NCBI RefSeq assembly: GCF_023276435.1
Contig: NZ_JALLPO010000014.1
Span: 1-64,000 of the forward strand
Direction of reading: 5' to 3'
Source: Sphaerisporangium perillae
Lineage (GTDB): Bacteria; Actinomycetota; Actinomycetes; Streptosporangiales; Streptosporangiaceae
DNA: 64,000 bases
A model generated the notes under the pieces. It was given only the letters and a program-made list of their open reading frames with translations, was not told the DNA's origin and did no database searches. Below are positions 37,839 through 49,400 of the stretch, one piece after another (positions within the stretch are counted from its first letter, which is position 1; the number at the start of each line of letters is the position of its first letter). The position numbers were made by a program, and so were the translations under genes.

Positions 37839-38827
37839 GCCCTTCCCTCGCCGGGCTCGCTGCCCCCTTCGCCGCCTTCGGCAGGGTCGCCGGCAAGCAT
37901 CCCGTCGCCACCACCGCGACCGCGGCCACCGTGACCCACGCGGCGTTCGTCACGGCGGTGCTGGCCGTCGATTGGCCCGAAGGCGATCCGGACGGGCTCC
38001 GGTCGGCCGCCGACGCGCTGGACCAGCTGGCCAAGAAGATCGACGACGGTCTCGTCGAGGCGGACGAGGCGGCCCGGCTGGTCTGGATGGACCACTCGGG
38101 ACCGGGCGTCGAGGCGTTCAAGAACATGTGGCGGGGCACCGGCTCCGCCCCGTCCGCCTCCCAGCGGCCGGACGGCTTCTCCGGGTACCCGCCCGACGTC
38201 GCCGACTACAGCCGCCGGGTCGCCGCCGCGTGCCGGGCGTACGCGGACAACATCGAGACGATCAGGCACGTGCTGGTCGTGATGGCGATCCAGGCGTGGG
38301 TCAACATGCTGTTCACCACGATGTACGCCTGGCCCACCGCGGGGCTGGGAACACTCGCCGAGCGGGCGGTGCAGAAGTACTTCACGTCACTGGCCCAGTC
38401 ACAGCTCAAGATCTTCGGGCTGAGCGTCCAGAAGGTCGTCGAGGGCGCCTTCTACTACACGATCGACAGCGTCGCCTACGCCGGGATCCAGCAGGTGCTC
38501 AAGGCGGGCGTCTACGCCGCCTCCGGAGTGCGCAAGGACCAGAACGGCAAGGACGTGCTCTCGTTCAGCACCAACGCGGTCGAGTTCGCGCAGGGCTTCG
38601 GCGCCAACATGGCGTTCAACGCCGCCGGCGACGCGGGCAAGCTGCTGCCGTTCGTCACCAAGAACCGGTGGTGGGACTTCGTCCGGCGCATGGGCGGCTC
38701 GGCCACCTACAGCATCGTCGACAACTTCGAGCAGAACCCGACCGAAAACCCCGTGCCCACCGACTGGGACACCTGGATCGGCAAAATCCTCATCCACGGC
38801 ACCCGAGCCATCAAACCGTCGGCGTAG
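37835..38827 (+). CDS. CpnT-like N-terminal-domain protein of cassette B, no toxin domain
   Basis: A 330-residue paralogue of the protein at 28632. After a hydrophobic start (TATAATVTHAAFVTAVLAV) comes DWPEGDPDGLRSAADALDQL, the CpnT-like opening, then RLVWMDHSGPGVEAFKNMW and several helices to the C-terminus. The last ten codons (HGTRAIKPSA) are the first copy of the 61-bp tandem repeat that continues past the stop, so the present C-terminus may have been shaped by that repeat. GTGA overlap with its small partner. Probable T7SS substrate or delivery scaffold. Confidence 0.72.
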   Translation: MSPSLAGLAAPFAAFGRVAGKHPVATTATAATVTHAAFVTAVLAVDWPEGDPDGLRSAADALDQLAKKIDDGLVEADEAARLVWMDHSGPGVEAFKNMWRGTGSAPSASQRPDGFSGYPPDVADYSRRVAAACRAYADNIETIRHVLVVMAIQAWVNMLFTTMYAWPTAGLGTLAERAVQKYFTSLAQSQLKIFGLSVQKVVEGAFYYTIDSVAYAGIQQVLKAGVYAASGVRKDQNGKDVLSFSTNAVEFAQGFGANMAFNAAGDAGKLLPFVTKNRWWDFVRRMGGSATYSIVDNFEQNPTENPVPTDWDTWIGKILIHGTRAIKPSA

Positions 38828-39010
38828 CACCATCACCGGACGGCCTGTCCGCGTCCAGGGCACCCGAGCCATCAAACCGTCGGCGTAGCACCATCACCGG
38901 ACGGCCTGTCCGCGTCCAGGGCACCCGAGCCATCAAACCGTCGGCGTGGCACATCACCCGACGGCCTCTACTGGTTCGCGGCATGCGGGCCATCAAGCCG
39001 TCCGCGTAGC
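38799..39010 (+). repeat. Tandem 61-bp repeats at the 3' end of cassette B
   Basis: Units start with ACCCGAGCCATCAAACCGTC at 38801, 38862 and 38923 (period exactly 61), with a diverged fourth unit at about 38983. The first unit covers the last codons and stop of the cassette B gene, and each later unit carries the same end-of-gene peptide and a TAG. Because 61 is not a multiple of three, later copies fall in different frames. The rest of 38828-39172 shows no gene. Confidence 0.85.
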
Positions 39011-39172
39011 AGCGTGGTGATCGGCCGTCTTCGCCGGGTGGCCGCTCCCTCTCCACCACGTACGGTGCTCAGGCATCGGCGCCGCGACGGCGAGAAGGAG
39101 GACGGTGAGGCCGGCGCCGTCGTACGGCGGGGGGCGCGGCTCGGCGCACGCGGGAACCGGCTGGAGCGCCCG

Positions 39173-39775
39173 TCAGAGGTTCCGGCTGGTGTGTGTGACG
39201 ATGAAGTCGTCGAGTGTCTCCTGATAGCCGGCGATGTCGCTCTCCAGGGACTCCCGTGTGAACCGCTCCGGCGCCTGACGCCGCATCGCCGTGCCCGACT
39301 CGGTCCAGAACCCCTCAGCGGGCACCTCGCCCGCGCCCGGCGGCAGGAACTTCGCCGCCTCGGCGGTCGCGTCCCGGGCGAACTCCCATCCGAGCACCAC
39401 GGCCTTGAATCGCTCGGGATCGGTGGGATCGGCCGCGAACCGCAGATCCTCCCGCAGGGCGCGGCGCGCGTAGGAGGCCCCGAGGAGGCGCCACTGCCCG
39501 GCGTCGATCAGCTCCGAGCGCCCGGCGCCGAACCGCAGCCGGTCCTGCCGTGCCTCGAACTCCGTCAGGTACGGCACGAGGACGTCGATCTCCAGGGGAA
39601 GGCCGAGCGCGCGCCCGTCGAAGTGCACCGTCCACTCCTCCGGCCCTTCCGTCAGCGTGGTGTGCGCGTCGAAGTCGCGCTCCGGCCGGTCGGCGGGGCC
39701 GGGGTCGTCGTGGCTCGCGGTGAGCGTGACGTAGAGGTGGGCCTCCAGGAGCGTCCTGGCGCGAAGCGCTGGCAT
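39173..39775 (-). CDS. Immunity-like protein paralogue (second copy)
   Basis: A 200-residue soluble protein starting MPALRARTLLEAHLYVTL. It aligns through most of its length with the product of the next upstream gene (39912-40436): RTLLEAHLYVTL with RTRDEAHLYLDL, LIDAGQWRLLGAS with LLDAGEWLWVADL, and AAKFLPPGAGEVPAEGFWTESG with VVKFVPPGQEAVPAGAFWSELG. It lacks the zinc-ribbon cysteines of that paralogue. Last gene of the giant-protein operon; an accessory or orphan immunity role is an inference from position and paralogy. Confidence 0.6.
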   Translation of the reverse strand: MPALRARTLLEAHLYVTLTASHDDPGPADRPERDFDAHTTLTEGPEEWTVHFDGRALGLPLEIDVLVPYLTEFEARQDRLRFGAGRSELIDAGQWRLLGASYARRALREDLRFAADPTDPERFKAVVLGWEFARDATAEAAKFLPPGAGEVPAEGFWTESGTAMRRQAPERFTRESLESDIAGYQETLDDFIVTHTSRNL

Positions 39776-39911
39776 GCCGCGTTTCCTTCCTCTCCTGGCG
39801 GGCCGGGTGGGCCTCGACGATATCGCCCGCGCGCCCCGCCACTGCCCGGCCTACGCGGTAATCGGTGGCAGAGCCGGCCTCGGGTCCGTGGTCCGGCCCC
39901 GGCCGCGCGGG

Positions 39912-40436
39912 CTACGAGCGGTCCGCGAGCCGGCGGTAGGTGTCCCGGACGATCAGTAACCGGTCGACCTGGAACCGGCCCGGCTCGGCGTCGCGCACCC
40001 GCCGTCCGAGCTCCGACCAGAACGCCCCCGCCGGCACCGCCTCCTGTCCAGGAGGGACGAACTTGACGACCTCCTCGACCGCCGCCACCGCGATCGCCAG
40101 CGCCTGGCGCGCCGCGTCGGGATCGCTGGCCGGGACGTTTCCGGCGGTCAGGTCGGCCACCCACAGCCACTCCCCGGCGTCCAGCAACTGCGACGGCTCC
40201 GGGCCGCCGAACGTCGGGAAGCGGCCGGAGCCCACCTCGCGCTCCGGCAGGCCGAACAGGTGGCTTCGCTCGGCGCCGCACCCGGAGCAGGTGCCCGCGT
40301 ACCGGGCCGCCAGCCCTTCCGGGACGGCCACGAGCGCGTGCTCCCACGTGGTCTCGGCCGACCCGCATTCAGGGCAGGGATGCAGATCGAGGTACAGGTG
40401 CGCCTCGTCCCTGGTCCGCGCTACCAGAAGCGTCAT
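39912..40436 (-). CDS. Candidate immunity protein of the giant T7SS effector
   Basis: A 174-residue acidic protein starting MTLLVARTRDEAHLYLDLHPCPECGSAE. Two CxxC pairs (CPECG at about 21-25, CSGCG at about 51-55) suggest a zinc ribbon. Its ATG shares a base with the stop of the 3,523-residue gene (TGATG), forcing tight translational coupling, the classic layout of a toxin and its immunity protein. It is paralogous to the gene at 39173. No named immunity family recognised. Confidence 0.62.
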   Translation of the reverse strand: MTLLVARTRDEAHLYLDLHPCPECGSAETTWEHALVAVPEGLAARYAGTCSGCGAERSHLFGLPEREVGSGRFPTFGGPEPSQLLDAGEWLWVADLTAGNVPASDPDAARQALAIAVAAVEEVVKFVPPGQEAVPAGAFWSELGRRVRDAEPGRFQVDRLLIVRDTYRRLADRS

Positions 40437-43400
40437 CACGTGCCTTTCGACGCGGGTTCTCGGCTCGGCGGGACCAGCACCTGGCCGGGGCGGATCATGT
40501 CGGGGTCGGCTCCGATGGTGGCACGGTTCGCCTCGTACCAGTCTTGCGCGGCCAGGGCGATCTCCGCCTCCGTGGCGCCGGTCCCGAGCCATCGGGCGGC
40601 GATCTTCTCCAGCGTGTCGCCCCTCCGGACCCTGACCTCCGCCGGCTGGGTGCCGGGGCTGGACGGCTGGGACGGTGATGTGCCGGGGCTGGACGACTGG
40701 GATGGTGATGTGCCGGGGCTGGACGGCTGGGACGCCGACGGCTGCGGGGACGGCCGGCGCCCGCACACGCACGGCTTGCCCGGCGGGCAGACGCACTCCT
40801 CGTTCTCCTCCGGCGGGAACCAGCCGGTCGTGTTGGCGAGCCGGCGCATCCTGCCCCAGTATTCGTCCTTCGACTCTCCCGGACGGCGCCAGCGAGACTC
40901 GCCCGCGGCGGGTGGCCCGGTCGGTGGTCCGGCGGGCGGGCCGGTGGGTGGCGGCGCGTTGAGCAGGCTGGCCATGCTGGGACGGGGCGCGGGCACCGCC
41001 TGCGGCCCGGCCGACCACGGCGGCGCCGGGACGGTGAGGCCACGCGCCTCGATCAGCCTGGCCAGGCCCTCGATCTGGCTCCGCAGCTTCGCCTGGGCTT
41101 CGGCCGTGGTGGCCTTGGCCCACTGGCGGGACAGGTGACGGTACTCGTCCACCCGCGCCTCGGCGCAGAAGTCCTGGGTCGGGGCGGGCCTGTTCGGATC
41201 CGGCGGCGCGAGCGGCGCGCGGATCACGCCCTGCGGGGATCCGTTCATGATCGCCGTGAACTCGCGGACCGCGTGGCTCACCTCGTGGACCAGTACCCGT
41301 GCCACCAGGTGCGGAGGAATGTCCGGGTCGAGCTTGATCTTGAAGGGGGCGCCCGACCGGAGGTCCGTGCTCGCCATCCGGTCGTCCGGGACCGCCTCAA
41401 TCGTGGGACGGAAGTACACCGGGCCGGTCGCGTCGGTGATGACGGTCAGGATGGGACCGTCGTCCGGCCATGCCGCGACCCGCACCCCCCGGCCGAGGTC
41501 GGACGCCTCCACGGTCTTCCAGGCGGCCCGCACCTCGGGCATCGTCAGCGGGCCGTCCTCCGGGGTCCGGCCCTTGACGAAGCCCGAGCCCGCGTCGACC
41601 GGGGCCGTGACGCCCATGCCGCCCATCGCCCCGGGGCCGGCGGACTCCTCCGGGCCCGGGCCCCACAGCGGGCGCGGGAAGATCGGCTGCTCCTGCTTCG
41701 GCAGTGTCGCGCCCAGGTCGAGGAGCTCGGCCGCGACCACCTCGGCGAAGACGCCATGGCCGCCGGACCGGTTGAACAGCGCCCGCAGGTCCACCTGGTG
41801 GGCCACCGCGGTCCCGGACAGCTCCGTCGGCAGCGTGGCGACCGCGGCGGCGAACCCGCCGTCCGGCACGTCGCTCACCAGCTCGCCGCGGAAGGTGGCG
41901 AGATAGCCGCGCACGAGGCCGCCCGGCTCGCGCACGTCGAGGCGCACGTCGGCGTCGAGCTCGCGCGACAGCAGGCGGGCCCAGGTCAGGGGCACCGGCA
42001 GGTCGGCGGGGGTCGACGACACGTCGAGTGTGACCGGGCCCGAGGAACGGCTGAGGCCGGGCAGGCGCTCGCGCAGCTCCGCCGCCACCGCCCCGACCGG
42101 GTCCTTGGCGAACTCCGGCCGGGCGCGCGCGGCGCCCACCAGGTCGTTCAGCGTCTGCGGCGGATGCGCGGACGGCGTACGGCGCCACGGCAGGCGCCGA
42201 CGCGCGGGTTCTTCGCCGTCGAACGACCAGCCCCGGCCCGGCCCGGCGGTCTGCTGCCGGGTGCGCATGCCTTCATGGTCCTGCTGGGTCAGCATCGCCT
42301 GGGTCATGCCGACGACCGGAGCCGGCAGCTCGATCACCCGGCCGGGACGCTCGCCGCCGTTCCTTCGCACGCTGGACGTCCGGAACGTGACCGTGAAGTC
42401 CACCCGGGAGGTGAGCGTGACCATGGAGCCCTTCTCGTTGAGGGTCTTCTCCCGGCGGATTCCACCGGCGGCGGAGACGTGCTCGCCTGCCTGCTCTCCG
42501 GAGGACACGCTCTGGCTCGTGCCCCAGACGCTCTGGGCGGGATCGAAGTTACGGTTCACCGGGCCCAGCCGGTTGCGGTCCGTCGAGGTGCCGTGGGTCT
42601 CCTGCCTGCGGTAGGCGTTGCCCCGTTCGATGTTCTCCCGCGGCCCGATGACGAGCCGGTCCTCCGAGGGCCGGGCCTGGATGTACACGTCCACCACCCG
42701 GTTGCCCCGGATGGGGATGCGCAGCATCGGATGGCCCTCCGGGTCCATCATCAGCTTGAGCTTGGCGTTCAGCGCCATCCGCGACAGCGCGTGCACCACG
42801 CGCGTCCGCTGCTCCTCGGCGCCTTCCCGGCCGAGCAGGGCGTCGTCGGCCAGGCCCTCGAGCACGGCGTCCACGAGCCCGTCGGCGATCGTCTCGACCG
42901 GGAACCAGGACTCCGGCAGCTCCGCCGGCCGGGGATCGGGGACGCGGTCCGGCAACGGCCGCGCCTGCTCCGCGCGCACGGTCAGCCCGTCCGGCACCAG
43001 CCGGATCCCGGTGCCGAACAATACGAGCGGCGGGGGTTTGGCCTGCCCGGTGGCGGGCGCGGCGGGTCGCACGGCCCTGACCGCCGCACCGATCGCGGCG
43101 CCCACGCGCCGGGTGACGCGGTGCGAGAGGGCGTGCAGGGGGCGGGTCAGCCGGTTGCCGGACCGCCCCGGGGGAAGCGGGACCCGTTCGGCCGAGACGG
43201 TGACCCGCAGGTTCTGCCGGACGAGGTCCGCTCCGTCGAAGGAGGCCGTCCGCTCGATCTGGGTGTACTGCTGGCCACTCGACTCCGATCGGGTGTGGCC
43301 CTGGTGGGTGCCGGCTCCGACGCCTATGCCGTGGTTCGTGCCCGCGAGGCCGGCGCCCAGCCCCCCTCCGACGGACCAGCCGGTCGAGCGGGACCGCCCC

Positions 43401-46400
43401 TCCTCCTCGTAGCCGTAGGGCTGCATGATGTGGACGGTTTCGTCGTTGCGCCCCTGGAGCAGCACCGTGTCCCCGAGGATCTCGGTCCCTATCCTGATCC
43501 TCACCAGTTCGGTCCGGTGCGGTCCCACCCGCACAGGTTGTTCCCATTGCAGGCCTTCGGGCGACAGCTGGTTCTGCAGGGTTCCCTGCCAGTTGTCGCC
43601 GACGAGCATGCCCGCCAGGGCGCGGGTCATCACCAGGTCGGTGAGCGTGGCGTCCGGGATGGCGGCCCGGATGCGGTCCATCACCGCGTCCAGCACCTCC
43701 ATGCGGATCGACGGGCCGTTGGTGGTGTACAGGTCGACCGAGTCGAAGGTGGTCAGGCCCATCCGGTGCAGGAAGGGCTCGGGCAGTGCCACCCTGGTCT
43801 TCTGCAGGTGGCGCACGGGGTCGAGCAGGTCGTCCAGGTCCTGGGCGGGCCTGCCCAGTTCGTTGCCCAGCCGCGCGCTGATCCCCTTGAAGAGCGCATC
43901 CGGTGTATGCCTGGCGACCAGGGGATAGGCCGGGATGCTCGGGTCCTTGGCGGCGGCGGCCTGCTGCTGGAGGTACCGGCGCGCCATCCGCAGCACCATG
44001 GCGCTTTCGAGCTTCAGGTGGCCGTTCAGGAAGCGTTCCATGGCGTCGGCCACCACGTGCAGCGGCAACCGGATGTCACCGTGGCCATAGAGCGAGAGGG
44101 CGTCCAGCTCGGGCAGGGCATAGAGGATCGTCCGGTCGGTCAGCACCGCCGGCGCGGCATTGGTGGCGCCGTTCTCGCTGCCTGTCACGGTGAGGACGCC
44201 GGCGGCCCTGTAGAGGTACTGCTTGCCGGTCCTGACGGTGATCGGCTCGTTGCCTTCGATGGACACCTGCGAGTCGGAGTGGCCGCCGCTTCTCGACGCG
44301 GAGGCGTTGACGCCGGCGCTTCCCGGCGTGCCGATGCCCCAGCCGGCGGAGACGTTGCCGCCGTTGCTGCGAGAAGCGCCGGCGTTCGCCGAGGTGCTGG
44401 TCAGCGCGAGGGCGATGTCCGCGGTCACCAGGTTGCCGACGCCGACGAACACCGAGTCGCCCATCTCGACCCGGACCGAGACCGCCCCCTGGGTCGGCCG
44501 GACGCCTCGCGGGCGTACCACGACGTCGGTGCTGTGGTCGGCGTACAGCCAGCCGGTGTTGGCGAGGAACGTGCGGACGCTCCCGAAGGCCGCCAGGTGG
44601 TGGTACGCCTCGGAGTCGGCCAGCGCCGCGCGGGGGAGCACGCTTCTGAACGCGTCCATCATCCCGTGGACGTCCATGTGCAGCAGGGTCGAGCGGCGCA
44701 CGATGTCGGTGGTGGTGGGATGCGTGACCGGGGGGTGCGGCTCCGTGTCCGCCTCCGGGAGCAGGTCCACAGGCGTCCACAGGTGCCCGGACACGGGGCG
44801 CGCCACCGACTCGGGGGACAGCAGCGACTCCGCACGGCCGCTCGGGTGGATCCGGTCGACCCGCATGGTGTACCGCCGGTGGAACGCCGCGGTCGGTGTG
44901 CCCTCGATGAGCGTCACCTCGTTGAGGGTGTAGCCCGAGCCCCAGCCGAAGATCCTGCTCAGGAGGCCCGTGTAGCCGCCCTCCGCGCCGGTCCAGTGGA
45001 AGCCGAGCTTCTTCGCGATCACGCCGAGCGCCGCACCGAACGAGAATCCCGCCGACCTCGACCGGCTCCTGGAGCGTACGGCGGTGTTGGAACTGATGTT
45101 CAGCGCCACGTGGCCTTCGGCCTCCGACCACGACTGGTAGACCGGCCGGCCGATGGCGTCGAGGCGGACCCGCACGGTGATGTGCTGGATGCTGCCGCCG
45201 GTCCGCACCCGCTTCAGATCGAGGAGGACGCCGTCCTGGGCGGCCTGGTCGATGCGGGTCTGCAGCGCGTTGACCGAGAGCTGCTCCCGCACCTCGCGGA
45301 GGTTGTCGAGCTGGGTCTCCCGAGTCCGCGGATCCAGCGACGGATCGGGCAGCCCGTTGAGGTTCTTGGGCACCAGACCCTGCCGGCGCAGGCTGTCCAG
45401 CACTTCCTGTCTCTTCTGTTCGACCTCGGCCGGGTCCAGGAAAAGGGTCGCGGGGCCTGCTCCGCGGATTTGGCCGGAATTGTTCCCCATCCATTCCGGG
45501 GCCTCGGCCTTACGGCCCGGCGGCGGTTCCGGCGCTGGGTCGTCGCGGAACCGGACCGTGCCGTCGGCGTTCCTGTCCATCTCGTTGGCGGCGTTCCTGA
45601 CCACGGCCTTCGGATCCACATCCCAGCCGGCGCGGCCCGAGTCCGGCTCGGGGGTCTGCACCAGCATCGGGCTGTCACCGGGGACCGTCGGGCGCGGCGC
45701 GCCCTCGCTGGGGAAGTAGACGGTGACCTTGTGCCGCACGGTCACCTCGTGTGTGTTCGTCCGCCCCATCCAGCGCCGCACGAGCGGGTAGATCGACACG
45801 CCGCTGGCCGACAGGCTGTCCGATCGCGACCATCCCCGCTGGAAGGAGGCGAACAGCCGGGCCGTCAGCCCGTGCCAGCCGTTCGAGCCCGGAGAGTCGT
45901 CGGTGAGCCCGATACCGCCCTTCACGCTGATGCCCGAGGTGCGGCCGGCCGTGGTCGCGCCGGTGGAACCGGAGAAACTGACGCCGAGCCACTCCTGGAA
46001 CTGCTTCCAGCCCGGACGGGACGCCAGGGACGTCGACACGACCTCCGACCGCACGCGCACGACGCCTCTGCGCCCACCGTCGTTGATGTTCCGCTGCCAG
46101 CCCTCGGGATCGTCGACGGCCACGTCGATGTGGCCGGGCAGGTCCTGGGTCAGGATGGCGCGGATCTGGTCGCCGACCGCGCCGCTCAGCGGCGCCTGGC
46201 CGGGCCCTGCGGCGGCCACGACCCGGTCGGCCAGCGAGTCCAGCCCGTCCACCTGCAGTGGCACGTACCTGGGGAACCTCGCGTTCCGCGTCTCCTCAGG
46301 GGGGAGCCGGAAGGTCTGCTCGGGAGCGTGCTCGGTGTGGGCGTGCGAGAGCCACACCTCCACGGCGGTCTTGTCGTTGCCGACGCCCTCGCTGACGCGT

Positions 46401-49400
46401 GCGGCCGTTCGCCACTCGGCCCGGGCGCCCTCGCCGGTGGGAACGCGGAAGTCCACCTGGTAGGTCCCGGGGACGCGGAGCAGCGTCGAATCGCCGCGGT
46501 TGTCGGCCACCTGGCCAGGCAGGACGAACTCGGCGTGCGACCCCGAAGTGGACTCCGAGTGGCCGCCGTTGAACTTGACGCTGAGGCCGATGAACTTGGC
46601 CCAAGTCTTGACCGTTGACAGGAAACCGCCGTCGTGCGGCACCATCTGCACCAGCTTGGACACGTCCACGCCGAACGCCGCGTTGATGACGCGGGTGATC
46701 GTGGCCGAGACCCAGTTACCGCCCTGGGGAAGGGAGCCGATCATCACCTCCGAGGCACTCCTGCCGGGGTTGGGCACCTCGACCGGCTCGCCCATCTCGA
46801 GCCGGATGCGCAGCTGCCCCTGCTCCCTGGTCCTGAAGCGCAGCAGGCCTTTCCTCTTGATGTCGAAACGCAGCACCAAGCCGTCTTCGGAGGTGAGCCG
46901 CTGGACGTCCGAGCGCATCTGCCACAGCAGCTCTTCCCTGGTGATGGTCGCGTCGACGCCGTTGTCGGCCAGCACCTGGTTCACCACGTTGGTGATCCTC
47001 GTCAGGTGCGGCAGCCGCCCGCTCGGCAGACCGGCGGCCAGCAGGGACTGCGGTGGCCGCGCGGCGATCATCGCCTTCTCGAACTCCGCGAAGGCGGTGT
47101 CGGCCTCGCGGGACAGCCGGGCGATCTCCTCGGCCAGGTCGGCGGCGGGAGTCGGGTCCTGCCCGGAGGCGAGCCGGTCGATGGTCTCCGACAGCGCGGC
47201 GTAGGCGTTGGACACCGTGCTCGCACGTGCGCGAGCCGCGGCGTACTTGCCGGCGATGCGGTCGTAATGCTGGGCCGCGATGCGTTCGAGGCGCTCCTCC
47301 AGGAGCTGGGCACGCCGGCGTTCGGCATGCCACGCGTCCCGGTCGCGGGCCGCCTGCTTCGCCTTCTGGTGCGCCGAGCGGGCGCTCTTGGCGGCGTCCT
47401 TCGCCTTCTTCCGGTTCCCCTCCTGGCGCACCCGCAGCCCGTCCCGGGTCGCCTCCAGAGAGGCGCGCATCCGCCGCACCTGGTCGGCCAACTCCGTGAC
47501 CGCGGCCGGCACCGCCACCGGCGTACCGGCCGGAGACGTCGCGGGAGTGGTGGCCGGACTTGGCGTGGGGGCGCCGGCCGGTGCCGGCGCGCCGGTCGTG
47601 GCGACGGCGGTGGGCGTCACGGTGTGGATCCGGTGCGTGGCCCACGGCGGCACCGGGGCGGACTGGCCATGCGCCTCGAGAGTGGAGATCACCCGTCTGA
47701 TCTCGGCCTCATAACGCGGCCGAAGCTCGGGAGCGCCGTTCGACCACAGGCCGGCCAGGTGCCGGTACTCGGCGTACCGCGCCTCCGAATAGGCGGTGAA
47801 CGCGCCGGTCGCCCGGTCCAGTGGGTTCAGCACCGCGCCGAGGAAGCCGCGGATCACCCCTTGCACAGGACGGGACGCCGCCGGGGCCGTCGCCGCCGGA
47901 CCGGCACCCACCTGCGACGCACCGGAGGTGGCACTGCCGGACGTACTCGGCGCGCCGCCGCTCTGAGCGCCGGAAGTGGCCCCGGTCGGGGTGCCGGCGG
48001 TGGGGCTGTTGGTAGCGGCGGCCGGAGTGGCTGTTCCGCTCTGGTTCGCCAGGTCGGTGCCCAGACTCGTGGCGCGCTCGGAGATCGCCTGCCGTTGGGT
48101 GTCGAGCGGCCCGATGCGCATCGCGTCGAAGTCCGACGACTCCTCCGGGAGGCGACCGTGCGCCTCTTCCACCACCCGTTGCCCCGCGTCGGTGAGCCCG
48201 GCGGCCCGCAGGCGCCCCCACCGTTCGCCCACGACCTCGCGCGCCACGTCGGACACGACGTCCGTCATGCCGGGGACGGCGTCGGCGAGCAGGCCGAGCG
48301 CGTTCAGCGCGCCCTCCATCGGCGGCATCTGTGCGGACCTCGCGATGGCGGCGCCCAGCCGGGCGGCCGTCTCGGCGCGCAACCGCTGGTCCTGGGCCCC
48401 GTCCGCGACCCGGACCCGTAGTTCCCGTTGCATGCGGGTGACCACGTCGGCCGGGATGCGGTGCACCCTCCGGTCGGGGCCGGTGACCCTGATCGTGCCG
48501 TCCTGGAGCGGCACCGCGTCCGGGGCCACCAGCGGCAGCGTCTCGCTCAGCAGCGCGTTGACGCGGCGCTTGACCCGGACGTCCGCGGGGCCGGCGCTCC
48601 TCGTCGCGGGTGCCGCCGGGGTGCCTTGCGCGGCTTGCGGCGCCGGGCCTCCCGACGTGGACTGCGGCGTGCCTGAGCCGGGCTGCGCGCCTGGGTCGGG
48701 CTGAGTGCCGGTGGTGGGCTGTGTGGCCGGGTCGGGCTGAGTGCCGGTGGTGGGCTGTGTGGCCGGGTCGGGCTGCGCGCCGGGGGTGGGCTGTGTGCTC
48801 GCGTTGCTCGCGCTGGGCAGGGCCGGCGCGTTCGAGGGCTGCGAGGTTCCCGAGACCCGCACGTTCGGCATGCCGGGCATGAACAGCGGCGAGGGGGTCG
48901 CGGGCTGCGCCGACGGCGTGGTCCCGGCGGCCGGCGTCTGGGGCACCGCCGCGTTGGCGGTACCGGCCGCGCCGGGGGAGGACGTGGGTGCGCCGGCGGT
49001 GGCCGGACCAGAGGGGGCGACCGCAGCGGGCTGGGGAGTGGACGCCGGGGCGGGTGAGGAAGTACTCGATGTGCCGCTGGGCGTGCTCGGAGTGGTGTTG
49101 GGGTCGGGGACCGCCTGAGGAGCCGCCGCCGGGGGACTGGACGGGGTTGGCGTGGTGGGGTTGGACAGCGTTGCCGGGTCCGGCGCGGCCTGCCCGGCCG
49201 CTGGGGGACTGGACGGGGTTGGCGTGGTGGGGTTGGACAGGGTCGCCGGGTCCGGTGCGGTCTGTCCCGCCGCCGGGGGGCCGGAGGGGGGTGGCGTGGT
49301 GGGATTGGACAGGGTCGCGGGGTCCGGTGCGGTCTGACCCGCGGCAGGAGAGCCCGTTACCGGCGCGCCCGTTGCCGGTGTGCTCGTGGCGGGCGTGCCG

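Noticed and set aside
37972-39009. Frame that reads through the 61-bp repeats
   Set aside because: It is a +1 shadow of the cassette B gene; the repeat units merely lack stops in this frame until 39009.
38799-39010. CRISPR array
   Set aside because: Units are contiguous with no unique spacers and no cas genes nearby; it is a plain tandem repeat.
41135-46618. 1,827-codon open frame on the + strand
   Set aside because: It is antisense to the giant effector gene, rich in Arg/Gly/His/Gln as expected of a shadow frame in high-GC DNA, and matches no family.
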